DNA of 64,000 bases from Scylla paramamosain (lineage: Eukaryota; Arthropoda; Malacostraca; Decapoda; Portunidae). Below the pieces are notes generated by a model. The model was not told where the DNA came from. It saw only the letters and a program-made list of their open reading frames with translations, and made no database searches. A program made the position numbers and the translations under genes. Every line of letters starts with the position of its first letter. Within the stretch, counting starts at the first letter, position 1. The stretch covers positions 4,822,001 through 4,886,000 of the forward strand of contig NC_087158.1 of NCBI RefSeq assembly GCF_035594125.1, in the 5' to 3' direction. Of the stretch, positions 10,828 to 24,113 are shown one piece after another.

Positions 10828-13800
10828 GTTAATTTTCAATGTTTTTGAGCCAGTTACGTACAAAAAGGCTGAAACGCATGTAAAACATCTAAAAAAAACA
10901 TAGCAACATTAAAAAAAAAAAAAAAAAACATTAAAAGAAAAAAAAACATAATAACATTACGAAAAACAAGTATTTTTAATGTTTTGAGGTTGTTACGTAG
11001 ATAAACGTCAAAATGTATGCAAAGTGCCCTATATGGAAAATTGATAGAAATTACGAAAAAAGTGTGTCATGTGGGTTTCTGAGCTTCTTAAGTAGTAAAA
11101 CGGGAAAAGGCATTAAAGTGCTTTCTATAGTGAAACAGAACAAGATTAACAAAAGCGTGTATTTTTTTTGTGTTTTAGGTATCAAAACGCCAAAATACAT
11201 GCAAATTCATGTCTTTTTTTTTTTAAGTAGCAAAACAAACAAAAAAAAAAAATGCATGCAAAACACCCATTATGGAGAAACAGAATAACATTGACGAAAA
11301 CAAGTATTTTGAGTGCTCTTCATCTTGTTAGGTACAAAAACACCAAAATGCATGCAAAATATCTTATATGGGGAAACGAAAGGACATAACCAGATACATG
11401 TATTATGTGTGTTTTTGACCTTTGCAGGTGCAAAAAACGGTAAAGCGCAAGAATAGCACTCTATATTAAGAAACAGACTAACATTACTAAAAACGTATAT
11501 TTCCAGGGTATTTCACATCGTTACGTACGAAAACGACTAAATGTAGGCTAATCACCTTATATGGGGAAAAGAAACGAAATTTCCAAAAACTTGTCTTTTG
11601 AGTGTTTATGATTGCGCGAGGCACCAAAACAGCAAAAAGAGTGGAAAGTATATAGAAAAACAAAACAATATTACGAAAAAACTCTTTCAGTGTTATTAGG
11701 ACACGTACGTAGCAAAACGCTAAAACGCATGCAAAACACCCTTTAAGGAAAAAAGAGAATAATGTTACCAAAAACAAGTATGTTGAGGTTTTTGAGCTTG
11801 TTACATTAACAAAAAACAAGAAAATAAATATATGTATACTATATGGATAATCGAAATACATTACGAGAAATGTGTATTATGATATTTTTTTGAGCTTCCT
11901 ATATACCAAAACGCTAGAGCGTATGAATAGCAGTCTATTCATATAAAAATTACCAAAATGTGTATCTTGAGTGTTTTCACATTGATAGTTAGCAAAGCGC
12001 AAGAAATGCACTCAAAGCACCCTATATGGTGAAATGAAACAAAATATCCAAAAACCGTGTTTTTTCGAATGTTTATATGCGTGCTAGGCAACAAAACGCT
12101 GAAAAGTATTGAAAACACCCAATATGGGAAAATAAAACATCATTACTATAAACGTCTTTTTTTCAGTGTTTTTTTTTAAGCTACTTTCGTAACAAAACGC
12201 TAAAACGCATTCAAAATATCCTTTATGGAGAAACAGAATAACATTATTAAAAACAAGTATTTTGATTTTTCAGCTTTTTAAGTAGAAAAATGGTAAAATG
12301 CATGCATGGGGAAACGAAAAGACGTTACGAGAAACGTGTATTAATAGTGTTTTGAGCATTTTTGGTGCCGAAACTCTAAAACGCATGAATAGCACACTAT
12401 ATGGAGAAACAGAATAACATTGTCAAACACGTGCATTTTCAGTGTATTTCATATTGTTAAGAGCCATAACGCCAAAATGCATGAAAAACACCCATTATGG
12501 GTAAAGGAAACGATATTTCCAGTAACGTGTCTTTTGAGAATTTATGAGCGTGTTAGGCACCATAACGCTAAAAAGCATAGTAAACACACTATATTGAAAA
12601 AAAGAAATAAAAAAAAAAACAACCAAGAACGTGTCTTTTGAGTCTTTTTAGCTACTTACATACTAAAACACTAAAACGCGTACAAAACACCCCTGTATGG
12701 AAATACAATAATCTTATACAAAAAAAAAAAGTATTTCGTGTTTTTGAGATTGTTTCGTAGAAAAACCATATATGGTGAAAGGAAAAAAAAAAGTGCACGA
12801 AAATACAGGAAAAGTACCCTATGGGGAAACGAAAAGACTTTTCGAGAAACGTGTATTATGTGTGGTTTTGAGCATTTTAAGTACCAAAAGTCAAAATAGA
12901 AATATATTACCAAAATCGTGCATTTTGAATGCATTTCACATTGTTAAACAGCAAACGGCAAAACACATGTAAAGTACTTACTGTACATGAGGAAAATAAA
13001 CGAAATTTCCAGAAACGTATCTTTTTAGTGTTTGTGAGCGTGTTAGACACCAAAATATTAAAAGAAAACATGGAAATCACCATATATGGGAATAGAAATC
13101 AACATTACAAAAACGTGTCCTTGGAGTGTTTATCAGCTTCTTACGAACCAGAACTATAAAAAGTAGGCAAAAACACTCTTTATGTAAGAACAATAACATT
13201 ACCAAAAACAAATATTTTGAGTTTTCAAATTCTTACGTCGAAAAACGCAAAAATGAAAGCAGAAAACCCTATATATGGAAGCGAAATGATATTACAAGAA
13301 ACGTGCATTATAAATGTTTTCAACTTCTTTGGTACCAAAACGAGAAAACGCATGAACAGCATTCTATAAGGTGAAACAGATCAACATTACCAATTTCATG
13401 ATTTCATGAGACGTGTCTTTTGAGTCTTTATGAGCGCTGTGTGCCTCAAAACGCTAAAAAAATGTATGGAAAACACTCTATATGGCAATATAAAATAACA
13501 TTACCAAAAATGTTTATTTTTACGTTTTTTTTTTTACTTACGTACCAAATCTCTGAAAAGCATAAAAAAAAAAAAATAGAATAAGCAGTGTACATTTACC
13601 AAAAACGTATACTTTGAGTGTTTTAGAGCATGTTACGTAGAAAAATGCAAAACTGGAAAGTATTCTATGTGGGAAAACGAAATGACATTACGAGAAGCGT
13701 GTAACTATTTGAGCTTCTTAAGTACCAAAATGCTTAGAAATAGTACTCTATATAGAGAAACAGAAAAACTACCAAAAAGTGTATTTTGATTGTTCTTTTT

Positions 13801-15216
13801 TTTTTCACATTAATTGGTACCAAAACGCTGAAATGCAAGCAAAGCCCCATATGAGCGGAAACAAAACTACTTTACCAGAAACGTGTCTTTGATTGTTTTA
13901 AAGGGTGTTAGTCACCAAATCTCTTAATAACATGGAAAACACCTTATATAGTAATACAAAAGAACATTATGAGAAACGTATCTTTTGAGTGTATTTCAAC
14001 TACATACGTACCAACACGCACAAAACGCATGCAAAGCAGAATAAAAAAAAAAAAAAACAGAATAAAAAGAATATTATGAATGTTTTTGAGTTTGTTATGT
14101 AGAAAAAACGAAATACGGAGAAAAGGAAAAGAGATTTCCAGAAACGTTTCTTTTGAGTGTTTATGAGCGTGTTAGGTACCCCCCCCCTAAAAAAAAAAAA
14201 CATTAAAGCTTCCTATATGGGGAAAGAAAACAACATTAACATATACGTGTCTTTTGAGTGTTTTTGAGCTACTTACGTACCAAAACGCTAAAACGCATAC
14301 AAAACACCTTCTATGGAGAAAGACAATAACATTACTAAAAACATGTATTTTCATTGTTTTGTTACGTAAAAAAAATGCGAAAATGCATGGAAAGTACCTT
14401 ATATGTGGAAATGAAAAAAACATTACGTGTTACGAGTATTAGTAGTGTTTATGAGCTTTTTATGTACCGAAATGCTAAAACGCACGAATCGCAGTGAACA
14501 TTGAGAAAGTGAACAACACTACCAAAAATGTGTATTGTCACTTGCCAAAATCGCCAAAATTCATGCAAAACACCCTATATTGGGAAAAGAAATGTTATTT
14601 TCAGAAACGTGTCTTTCCTGTGCCTATGAGCGTGTTAGGCACCAGAACGCTACAAAGATTGGAAGTCTTCCAATAAATGGGGAAAAAAAAAAGTTCTTTT
14701 GAGTGTCTGAGTTTCTTGCGTACCAAAAAGCTAAACCGCACGCAAAAAAAACAAAAAAAAAATGTCTTAAACTTTACCAGTACTTTCAGTTGACTTGAGC
14801 TTGTTACGTACAAAAAGCGATAAAATGTATGGAAAGTACACAATATGGAGAATCGAAAAGGACATTACGTGAAAACGTGTATTGTGAGTGTTTTTAGTCT
14901 TCTCAGGTACCAAAATGCGAAAACGCATAATAGCACTGTGTATGGACGATCAAATTAACAAAAACGTGTATTTTGAGTGTGTTTCACATTGCTGTTTCAA
15001 TATATTTAATATTCTTAATAAGGAAAACAACGGAATGTCTTCAAAGCACCCTATATGGGGAAGGGAAGCGAGATTTTCAGAAACGTGTCTTTTGAGTGTT
15101 TATAAGCGTGCAGGGCAACAAAAAATAAAAGAATCGAACTTACCATATATGGGAAAACAAAATAACATTACCAAAAACGTCTCTTTTCAGTGTTTATGAG
15201 CTCTTTACTTACCTAA

Positions 15217-15332
<116 letters not shown>

Positions 15333-16255
15333 ATATGACAGAATGCATCTTAAGCATCCCATATGGGAAACAAAAAACATTAAGAGAAACTCGTATTAAG
15401 AGTGTTTTTGAGCTTTTTACGTACCAAAACGTTAAAAAGGCATGAAAAAAAAACAAAGTAATATTACAAAAAAAAAAAAAAAAAAAAAAATCGCGTTTTT
15501 TTTAGTGTATTTCACATCATTAGGTACCAAAACGCCAAAAAATGCATGCAAAACACCTAATGTGGAGAAAAGGAAACGATATTTTAAAAGCGTATTTTTT
15601 TTTCAGTGTTTATGAGCCTGTTACGAGACAAAAACGCTAAAAAGCAGAGAAAACACCTTATATAGGAAAAAAAAAAAAAAAAATAAAATCCAATAAATGT
15701 CACTTTTCAGTGTTTTTTTTTTTAACTACTTACGTACCAAAACGCTAAAACGCAAGGAAAATGTCCTTTCTGGAGAAACTGAATAATATTATAAAAAGAA
15801 AAAAAGTATTTAGATTTTTTTTTTTGAGATTGTTACGTACAAAAACGCTAAAATGTACGTAAAGTACCATATATGGAAAGATGAAAAAGACATTACGAGA
15901 AACGTGTATTTCGTGTGTTTTTTTTTTTTAGCTTTTTAGGTTCGAAAACCTGAAAACGCATAATAACACTCTATAAGGAGAAACAAAAGAACATTACCAA
16001 AAACGTGTATTTTGAGTGTATTTCACACTGATAGGTACCAAAACGCCAAAATGCATGCAAAAATATCCTATATGAGGAAAGGAAATGAGATTTATTGAAA
16101 CCTGTCTTTTGAGTGTTTAATGAGAGTATAAACCACCAAAACGATAAAAGTCATCGAAAGCACCCTGTATAGGAATATAAAACATAACTAAAAGCATGTC
16201 TTTTCAGTTTTTTTTTAGCTAAATATGTACCAAAAATACTAAAACACACGCAAAA

Positions 16256-18490
<2,235 letters not shown>

Positions 18491-18917
18491 ATCTGACCAC
18501 AAATAGTAACAAACAGAATAACACCAAGAGTACTGCCATTAATTAAGGAGAATTGCGAGTTATTGCTGACAGACAAACAAACAGACTCAAGATGCACATA
18601 AAACAACTCCAAACTTTTATTTTCTTTACTTTTCGCGGCGATCAGTGTATAATCGTTTGCTTTTCAGGAAACTCTTTGTTCTACCAAAAGAAAAAAAAAA
18701 AAAGCTCGTCGCAACGTCGTTGTTGTACAATCACAGTTGCAAGTGGCGCTGTGCAACTCATGTGGCTGGCAAACACTGGTTAGCAGGATAACGTGCACGG
18801 TGAGTCATGCAGACCACGTGTTGGTAAGGAAGAGGGAAAGAAAAGAAGTGATAAACTGCAAGGTCATATCAGGAGAGACTTGAGCTGAACACCAAAGATA
18901 ATTAGTGACGAACATGA
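18491..18917. other. Unassigned, apparently non-satellite sequence
   Basis: Mixed-composition sequence outside both satellites. A short poly(A) run lies near 18690. I see no convincing ORF, RNA gene or mobile-element motif. It may be part of the LINE relic that follows, since a 5' portion of that element would be expected here. Confidence 0.5.
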
Positions 18918-19049
18918 AGTGTCTTGTTCAGAGGAAGGAGGTCCTGGAACAGTCTGCCTCAAAACATCACGTCCATCGCTAACTTCACTTGTTTTAAAAA
19001 TCGGCTAAAAAGCACCTGCTCCATAATTATAATGAATAAGTGTCCATGA
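18918..19049 (+). pseudogene. C-terminal relic of another LINE reverse transcriptase (CR1/L2-like)
   Basis: One frame reads FRGRRSWNSLPQNITSIA, then NFTCFKNRLKSTC, and closes at a TGA near 19046. The pattern of W-N-S-L-P, an aliphatic stretch and F-K-x-x-L-K is the characteristic C-terminal tail of CR1/L2-type LINE proteins. The upstream frame is blocked by a TGA at 18915-18917. Only ~43 codons are left. It differs from the LINE-1 tail, so it is a different family. The clade assignment is tentative. Confidence 0.6.
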
Positions 19050-19075
19050 CCACCATCTTGGTATTTCCATTTTGT

Positions 19076-19620
<545 letters not shown>

Positions 19621-19621
19621 C

Positions 19622-19940
19622 TTATTATTAATGGACGATACAGTTATACTTGCCACTTCAAGAGACGTGTGTGAAAGGAAGCTTAATATTCTGTTTGATT
19701 TCTGTAATGAGTATGGCATCATTTTAAATGAAAAGTAATAGAAGTTCTTTGTTATAAATGGGAATAATAATGATAAATTATCTTTTTATAATAATAATGT
19801 GAATATATAATATTGTCCTAAATATCTGTGCAAGGTTTATGAATGACGGCAAAGCAAGCTCGGTGATCTCACTTCATCATCCCGCTACGTCTGAATTAGT
19901 TGATAAATTCGCTATTTTCTTTAACGCTAATAATATTGAC
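19622..19940 (+). pseudogene. Reverse transcriptase relic of a third LINE family
   Basis: From 19631 one frame reads [18 protein letters not shown], then NILFDFCNEYG and IILNEK, two in-frame stops (TAA TAG), then KFFVINGN. This is RT motif C (an x-M-D-D version of YADD) followed by motif D and the N-E-K-x-x-K-F-F-V-I-N block. After a frameshift near 19825 it resumes as RFMNDGKASSV and LVDKFAIFFNANNID, matching the next conserved block of the same kind of RT. Such sequences are known from Daphne/L2-like LINEs of marine invertebrates; that naming is tentative. It is truncated at 19940 by the poly(T) start of the minus-strand LINE-1 copy. Confidence 0.7.
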
Positions 19941-20113
19941 TTTTTTTTTTTTATGTAGGAGGGACACCGGCCAAAGGCAACAAATCTCCAATAAAAAAAA
20001 ACAAAAAAAGCCCACTGAGATGCCGGTCCTCGAATGGGTTCCCAAGCGGTAGTCAAAAATTGAAGGATAAGGTGACTTGAACTCCCTCTTGACTCCCTCC
20101 CCTCTTGACTCCC

Positions 20114-20157
20114 TCCCATGACTTGAACTCCCTCTTGAGGGAGTTCAAGTCATGGGA
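20114..20157. repeat. Perfect 21-bp inverted repeat (hairpin)
   Basis: The arms at 20114-20134 (starting TCCCATGACTTGAAC) and 20137-20157 are perfect reverse complements separated by TT. The right arm matches the LINE-1 3' coding end, and the left arm and the CTTGACTCCCTCCC sequence before it are a local inverted/tandem duplication of it. It is probably a replication or template-switch scar. Confidence 0.95.
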
Positions 20158-21508
20158 AGGTGGAAATATATATACAGGCAGGGAGTTCCAGAGTTTACCT
20201 GAGAATGGGATGAATTAATGAGAATACTGATTAATTCTTGCATTAGAGAGGTGGACACAATAGGAGTGAGAGAAAGAAGAAAGTCTTGTGCAGCGATGTC
20301 GCGGATGGAGGGGAGGCATGCAGTTAGCAAGGTCAGAAGACCACTTAGTATGAAAATAACGATAGAGGATTGCAAGAGAAACAACATTGCGGCGATGAGA
20401 AAGAGGTTAAAGACAGTCAGTTAGAGGAGAGGAGTTTATGAGACGAAAAGCTTTTGAATCCACCCTGTCTAAAAGAGTGGTATGGGTGGAATCCCCCCAG
20501 ACATGTAAAATATATTCCATACATGGACGGATAATGCCCTTGTACAGAGTTATCAGCTGGGGGGATGAGAAAAACTGGCGGAGACGTCTCAGAACACCTA
20601 ACTTCATGGAAGCTGTTTTAGCTAGAGATGAGATGTGAAATTTCCAGTTTGAATTATTAGAAAAAGACAGTCTGAGCATGTTCAGTGTAGAAGAGGGAGA
20701 CAGTTGAGTGTCATTGAAGAAGAAGGGATAGTTGTTTGAAGGTTGTGTCCAGTTGATAGATGGAGGAATTGAGTTTTTGAGACATTGAACAATATCCAAT
20801 TTGCTCTGCCCCAATCAGAAATTTTAGAAAGGTCAGAAGTCAGCCGTTCTGTGGCTTCCTTGCGTAAAATGTTTGCTTCCTGAAGTGTTGGACGTCTATG
20901 AAAAGACGTGGAAAAGTGTAGGGTGGTATCATTAGCGTAGGAGTGGATAGGACAAGAAGTTTAGCTTAAGTCATTGATGAATAAAGAGAAGAGAGTGGAT
21001 GACAGGACAGAACCCTGAGGAACACAACTGTTAATACATTTAGGAGAAGAACAGTGACCGTCTACCACAGCAGCAATAGAACGGTCAGAAAGGAAACTTG
21101 AGATGACGTTTGAGAGAGAAGGATAGGAGCTGTGTGATAGAAGCTCTTAATATATCCAAGGCAACAGCAAAAGTTTCACCAAAATCTGTAAAAGAGGATG
21201 ACCAAGACTCAGTAAGGAAACCCAGACAATCATCAGTAGTGCAGCCGTGACGGAACCCATACTGGCGATCAAATAGAAGTTTGTGAAGGGATAGATATTT
21301 AAGAATCTTCGTGTTGAAGATAGATTTAAAAAAAAACTTTGGGTAGGCAGGAAATTAAAGCAATACGACGGGGATTTGAGTTTTGCGGGATGAGAACGTT
21401 CACCCTTTTAAGAAGCAGGGTGAATGTAGGCAAACTTCCAGCAAGAAGGAAAGGTAGATGTTGACAGACAGAATTGAATTAGTTTGACTAGGCAAGGTGC
21501 AAACACGG
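20157..21508 (-). pseudogene. LINE-1 reverse transcriptase, second segment to C-terminus
   Basis: It restarts at SVLAPCLVKL and runs through the motif A region, the motif B region (SCVPQGSVLS), motif C and the GVLRRLRQFF / YKGIIRPCMEY tail. Motif A is broken by a deletion that removes the conserved AFD. Motif C reads YAND at 20939-20928 instead of YADD. The best remaining frame is 20814-20407 (135 codons) covering the C-terminal region. It is non-functional. Confidence 0.85.
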
Positions 21509-21589
21509 AGCCCAACGGAAAAGAAAGGGTGACAGCATAAGCAGAAGGATTAGAGGTTAGGAAAAGGTCAAGAATATTGGGCGTATCTC
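21509..21589 (-). pseudogene. LINE-1 endonuclease C-terminal fragment, out of place
   Basis: It reads [19 protein letters not shown], then TLSFPLGS, matching residues ~215-240 of the endonuclease at 6899-7777. It sits between two RT segments, so the element is not colinear. It stops just before the catalytic SDH motif, joining RT sequence at a short CTCCG overlap. Confidence 0.85.
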
Positions 21590-22597
21590 AGAGAGAAGGA
21601 TAAAAGACGTAGGAGGGTAGTTTGGAAATCAAAATTTTGTGCCAGACTATCAAAAGCTTGTGATATATCCAAGGCAACAGCAAAAGTTTCACCTAAATCT
21701 TTAAAAGAGCATGACCAAAACTCAGTAAGGAAAGCCAGATCACCAGTAGAGCGGCCTTGATGGCGATCAGACAGAATTTTGTGAAGTGATAGAAGTTTAA
21801 GAATCTTCCTGTTGAGGATAGATTCAAAAACTTTAGATAGGCAGGAAATTAAAGCAACATGACGGTAGTTTGAGGGATTAGAACGGTCATCCTTTTTAGG
21901 ATCAGGCAGAATGTAGGCAAATTTCCAGCAAGAAGGAAAGGTAGATGTTGACAGACAGAGTTGAAAGAGTTTGACTAGGCAAGGTGCAAGTACGGAGGCA
22001 CAGTTTCGGAGAACAGTAGGAGGGACCCCATCAGGTCCATGAGCCTTCCGAGGGTTTAGGCCAGCGAGGGCATGGATAACATAATTGCGAAGAATTTTAA
22101 TAGGTAGCATGTCTAGTCAGAGGTGGAAGAGAGGGAGGAATAAGCCCTGAATAGAAGGTTTAAGGAAAGAGTTGAACTTTAGAGATAGATGTGATAGCAG
22201 TGGTGCCATCTGTTTGAAAGGAGGGGAAGAAGAAGCAAAGTTATTCCAAAAGTCACGAGGGGAGTTATATATTGAAAGATTTTGACACTTTCTATTAATG
22301 AAGGAGTTTTTGGATAATTGGAGAATAGACTTGGCATGGTTCCGGGCAGAAATAAAAAGTGCATGAGGTTCTGGTGATGAAAGGGTTAAGTACCTTTTGT
22401 GGGCCACCACAAAAGCACGAGAACAAGCCTTGGAAGGTTTAGGTCGAGAAAAAGAGTGAGGAATGTACGCCTCCATGCCAGACACTATCACCTGTTATGC
22501 GGTCGACACACAAAGACGGGTCTCTGACATGGAAGCAGTAGTCATTCCAAATAAAATCAGCAAAATACATCACGGCCTCACGGCCGCCCCAAAAAAC
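21590..22597 (-). pseudogene. LINE-1 reverse transcriptase, first (upstream) segment
   Basis: It begins in the linker after the endonuclease (YFADF-WNDYCF-VRDPSLC can be read near 22570-22510). RT blocks follow: GPDGVPPTVLRNC, WKFAYILPDPKK, NPSNYRHVALISC, and motif A AVALDISQAFD near 21650. Several in-frame deletions and frameshifts relative to the plus-strand copy are present. For example, HQGRST has lost the preceding QYGFR, and PWFNTACSRAIHD is shortened. The segment stops at ~21590, before motif B. Confidence 0.85.
22591..22596 (-). terminator. Pol III T-run terminator of the tRNA-like gene
   Basis: Six consecutive T on the minus strand begin 12 bases after the tRNA 3' end. This is the expected position and length of an RNA polymerase III terminator. 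Confidence 0.6.
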
Positions 22598-22608
22598 TAC
22601 CATCAGAT

Positions 22609-22680
22609 TAGCAGAGCGTGGTTTCGATCCACGGACCTCTGGGTTATTGGCGCAGCACGCTTCCACTGCGCCACTCTGCT
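22609..22680 (-). tRNA. Initiator tRNA-Met-like gene with anticodon AAT (probable pseudogene)
   Basis: The 72 bases fold as a complete cloverleaf. The acceptor stem AGCAGAG/CTCTGCT has A1:T72 and discriminator A. The D-arm is GCGC/GCGT, the T-stem CGTGG/CCACG is fully paired, and the T-loop ATCGAAA carries the A54 that marks eukaryotic initiators. Internal promoter boxes look intact: TGGCGCAGTGG (A box) and GGATCGAAACC (B box). Two changes fall in the anticodon arm. The stem is CTGCG opposite CCCAG, giving one C-C mismatch. The loop is CCAATAA where the eukaryotic initiator has CCCATAA, so the anticodon reads AAT instead of CAT. Everything else matches a functional initiator. It is most likely a recently dead gene or a retro-derived copy, since it abuts a truncated LINE in the same orientation. 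A functional variant cannot be excluded. Confidence 0.85.
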
Positions 22681-23540
22681 GCGCTGTTCATTTGTCTCGT
22701 GTCTTCAGTCACTCTTATCCTTACAGTACACTTCCTCGTGTCCGTCAACTTTGGAACACGAGTGCTGGAGAATATTCCGTTTTTTTTTTTTTTTTTTAAT
22801 AGCCTCAAAAATTTACGTAAAGAATGGAAGAAAATATGAGGGAAAAGAACGATATACGGAAAAGAAAATTAAAGAAAGTTGAAACAAACAAACATGAGAA
22901 AACAAGGATTGAATATATTTACTTTTTGTAATTGTTCAGGTCTAGCGTCTATAACTTTTATTATAGTCAGTGTTTTGATTTCCATCCACCAATAGGATCC
23001 CTGCACGGCAAGAGAGGGTGTGTGTGTTCCCACTGTAAGGGTGTGAGGTGGTTCCCACTGTAAGGGCAGTCACTTCATCCCTCTCCTCAAGAGAAATTCT
23101 TTGTAATGTGTTTTTAACCTTTTTAGTTTGTCTGGTCAAGTCGCAATTGTGTTGTGCCAAAACGTAACTACGTAAAAGAACGCTGCGCCTGAACTTGAGT
23201 TTTTATTAATGGGTTAAATGTTTATCAGTTTTAGGGAATTATCACTTGGATATTTTAAGATTCGGCACTTTTGTAGGACTTATTTATTTGAATGGCAAAG
23301 TCCTACTAGAGGAAAGATACAGACAAGGGACATACAGAATTTAAATGGACAAGCAGTATTTATGTGTAATATGTATTTTTTAATCTTTATATTAGTAAAA
23401 TAGTAAACTTTATATTAGTAAAGTAGTCAGTAAATTAAAACTAAAAGTTAGTGATGCCACATCGCCCCCAGTGTGGAATCGCTCCCTGCACACCTCATCT
23501 CTGTCAACAACGTACGTGTTACAACTCGCTTCCCTATCGC
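22681..23540. other. Unassigned single-copy-like sequence
   Basis: Non-satellite sequence with a poly(T) run near 22781-22798 and a short direct repeat (GTTCCCACTGTAAGGG, near 23026 and 23051). No convincing ORF, tRNA, mobile-element motif or splice pattern was recognised. Confidence 0.5.
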
Positions 23541-23544
23541 CTGC

Positions 23545-23880
23545 ACACCCCTGCTTCATGGAAGCTGGCTGAGGAACAGGACAGTAGTGCTGTGCCTGTA
23601 AGGCAATGTTTCAGATATCGTAAATATTTCTTTTTTGCCCCAGTCTACTGATATATGTCGCTCTTCTATGGAAACCCCTGCGTCATAGAGGCTGATTGAG
23701 AAATAGTGTTTGGAGCTGTATAGAGATATTTCAGATGTTATAAATTATTTCTTTTCCTCTCTAATCTACTGGCACACATCCCTCTTATTCCCACGAGTCT
23801 TGCGTTTAGCAGGCTGGCCGAGGATTGGTGTGTGTGGCTGTGGGTAAATGTCTCAGGTGTTGCAAATGTTTCTTTCCATT
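23545..23880 (+). repeat. Three diverged copies of a ~122-127-bp tandem repeat
   Basis: Related blocks begin near 23545, 23672 and 23795. Each has a CCCCTGCGTCATAGAGGCTG-like start, a GCTGAGGA / GATTGAGAA / GCCGAGGA segment, then TTTCAGATRTTRTAAAT, TTTCTTTT and a CTACTG segment. The spacing is 127 then ~122 bp. The copies are clearly diverged. No coding content was seen. Confidence 0.75.
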
Positions 23881-24017
23881 TTTTTTTATGTAAGAGGGCA
23901 CTGAACAGGGGCAACAAAAACTAAAAAAAAAAAAAAGAGAAAAAAAAAGGCCCTCTTAGAGTATCAGTTCGTAAAGAAAGGTCAAAAAGTATCATCGAAA
24001 ACCACCTCCTTGAAAGA

Positions 24018-24018
<1 letters not shown>
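23881..24018 (-). mobile_element. 3' stump of a LINE-1-related element
   Basis: On the minus strand this reads, in order, a protein-end block (CTTTCAAGGAGGTGG), a TTTTTGACC block, a TTAGAGGGCC-like counterpart of CAGTGGGC, a T-rich stretch, TTTTTGTTGCCCCTG, GTGCCCTCTTACAT and then a poly(A). The order of blocks is the same as in the LINE-1 3' end (AAGAGGGAGGTTTC ... TTTTTGTTGCCCTTGGCCAGTG ... TTCCTACAT poly(A)), but identity is lower. It is probably an older copy or a sister family. It is heavily 5'-truncated and borders a (TA)n tract. Confidence 0.7.

Positions 24019-24109
<91 letters not shown>
24019..24109. repeat. (TA)n microsatellite
   Basis: About 90 bp of TA dinucleotide lies between the LINE stump and the second 28-bp array. 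The first array also has a (TA)n tract near its edge. Confidence 0.97.

Positions 24110-24113
<4 letters not shown>

Larger units (their letters stand above)
19941..22597 (-). mobile_element. Rearranged, 5'-truncated LINE-1 copy
   Basis: The poly(T) and ATGTAGGAGGGACAC at 19941 mark the 3' end of a LINE-1 copy on the minus strand. Read in its own direction it is a mosaic. Segment one (22597-21590) runs from the endonuclease/RT linker through RT motif A. At ~21589 the sequence jumps back to the C-terminal part of the endonuclease (21589-21509). It then jumps forward into the RT again (21508 onward) and continues to the 3' end. The middle of the RT is therefore present twice. Both RT pieces carry frameshifts and deletions. 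A perfect hairpin lies in its 3' portion. A tRNA-like gene abuts its 5' edge in the same orientation. Confidence 0.88.

Noticed and set aside
18600..18783. Possible exon with a TGCTTTTCAG acceptor-like site near 18659-18668
   Set aside because: No donor site, no conserved protein similarity and only a short low-complexity frame follow.
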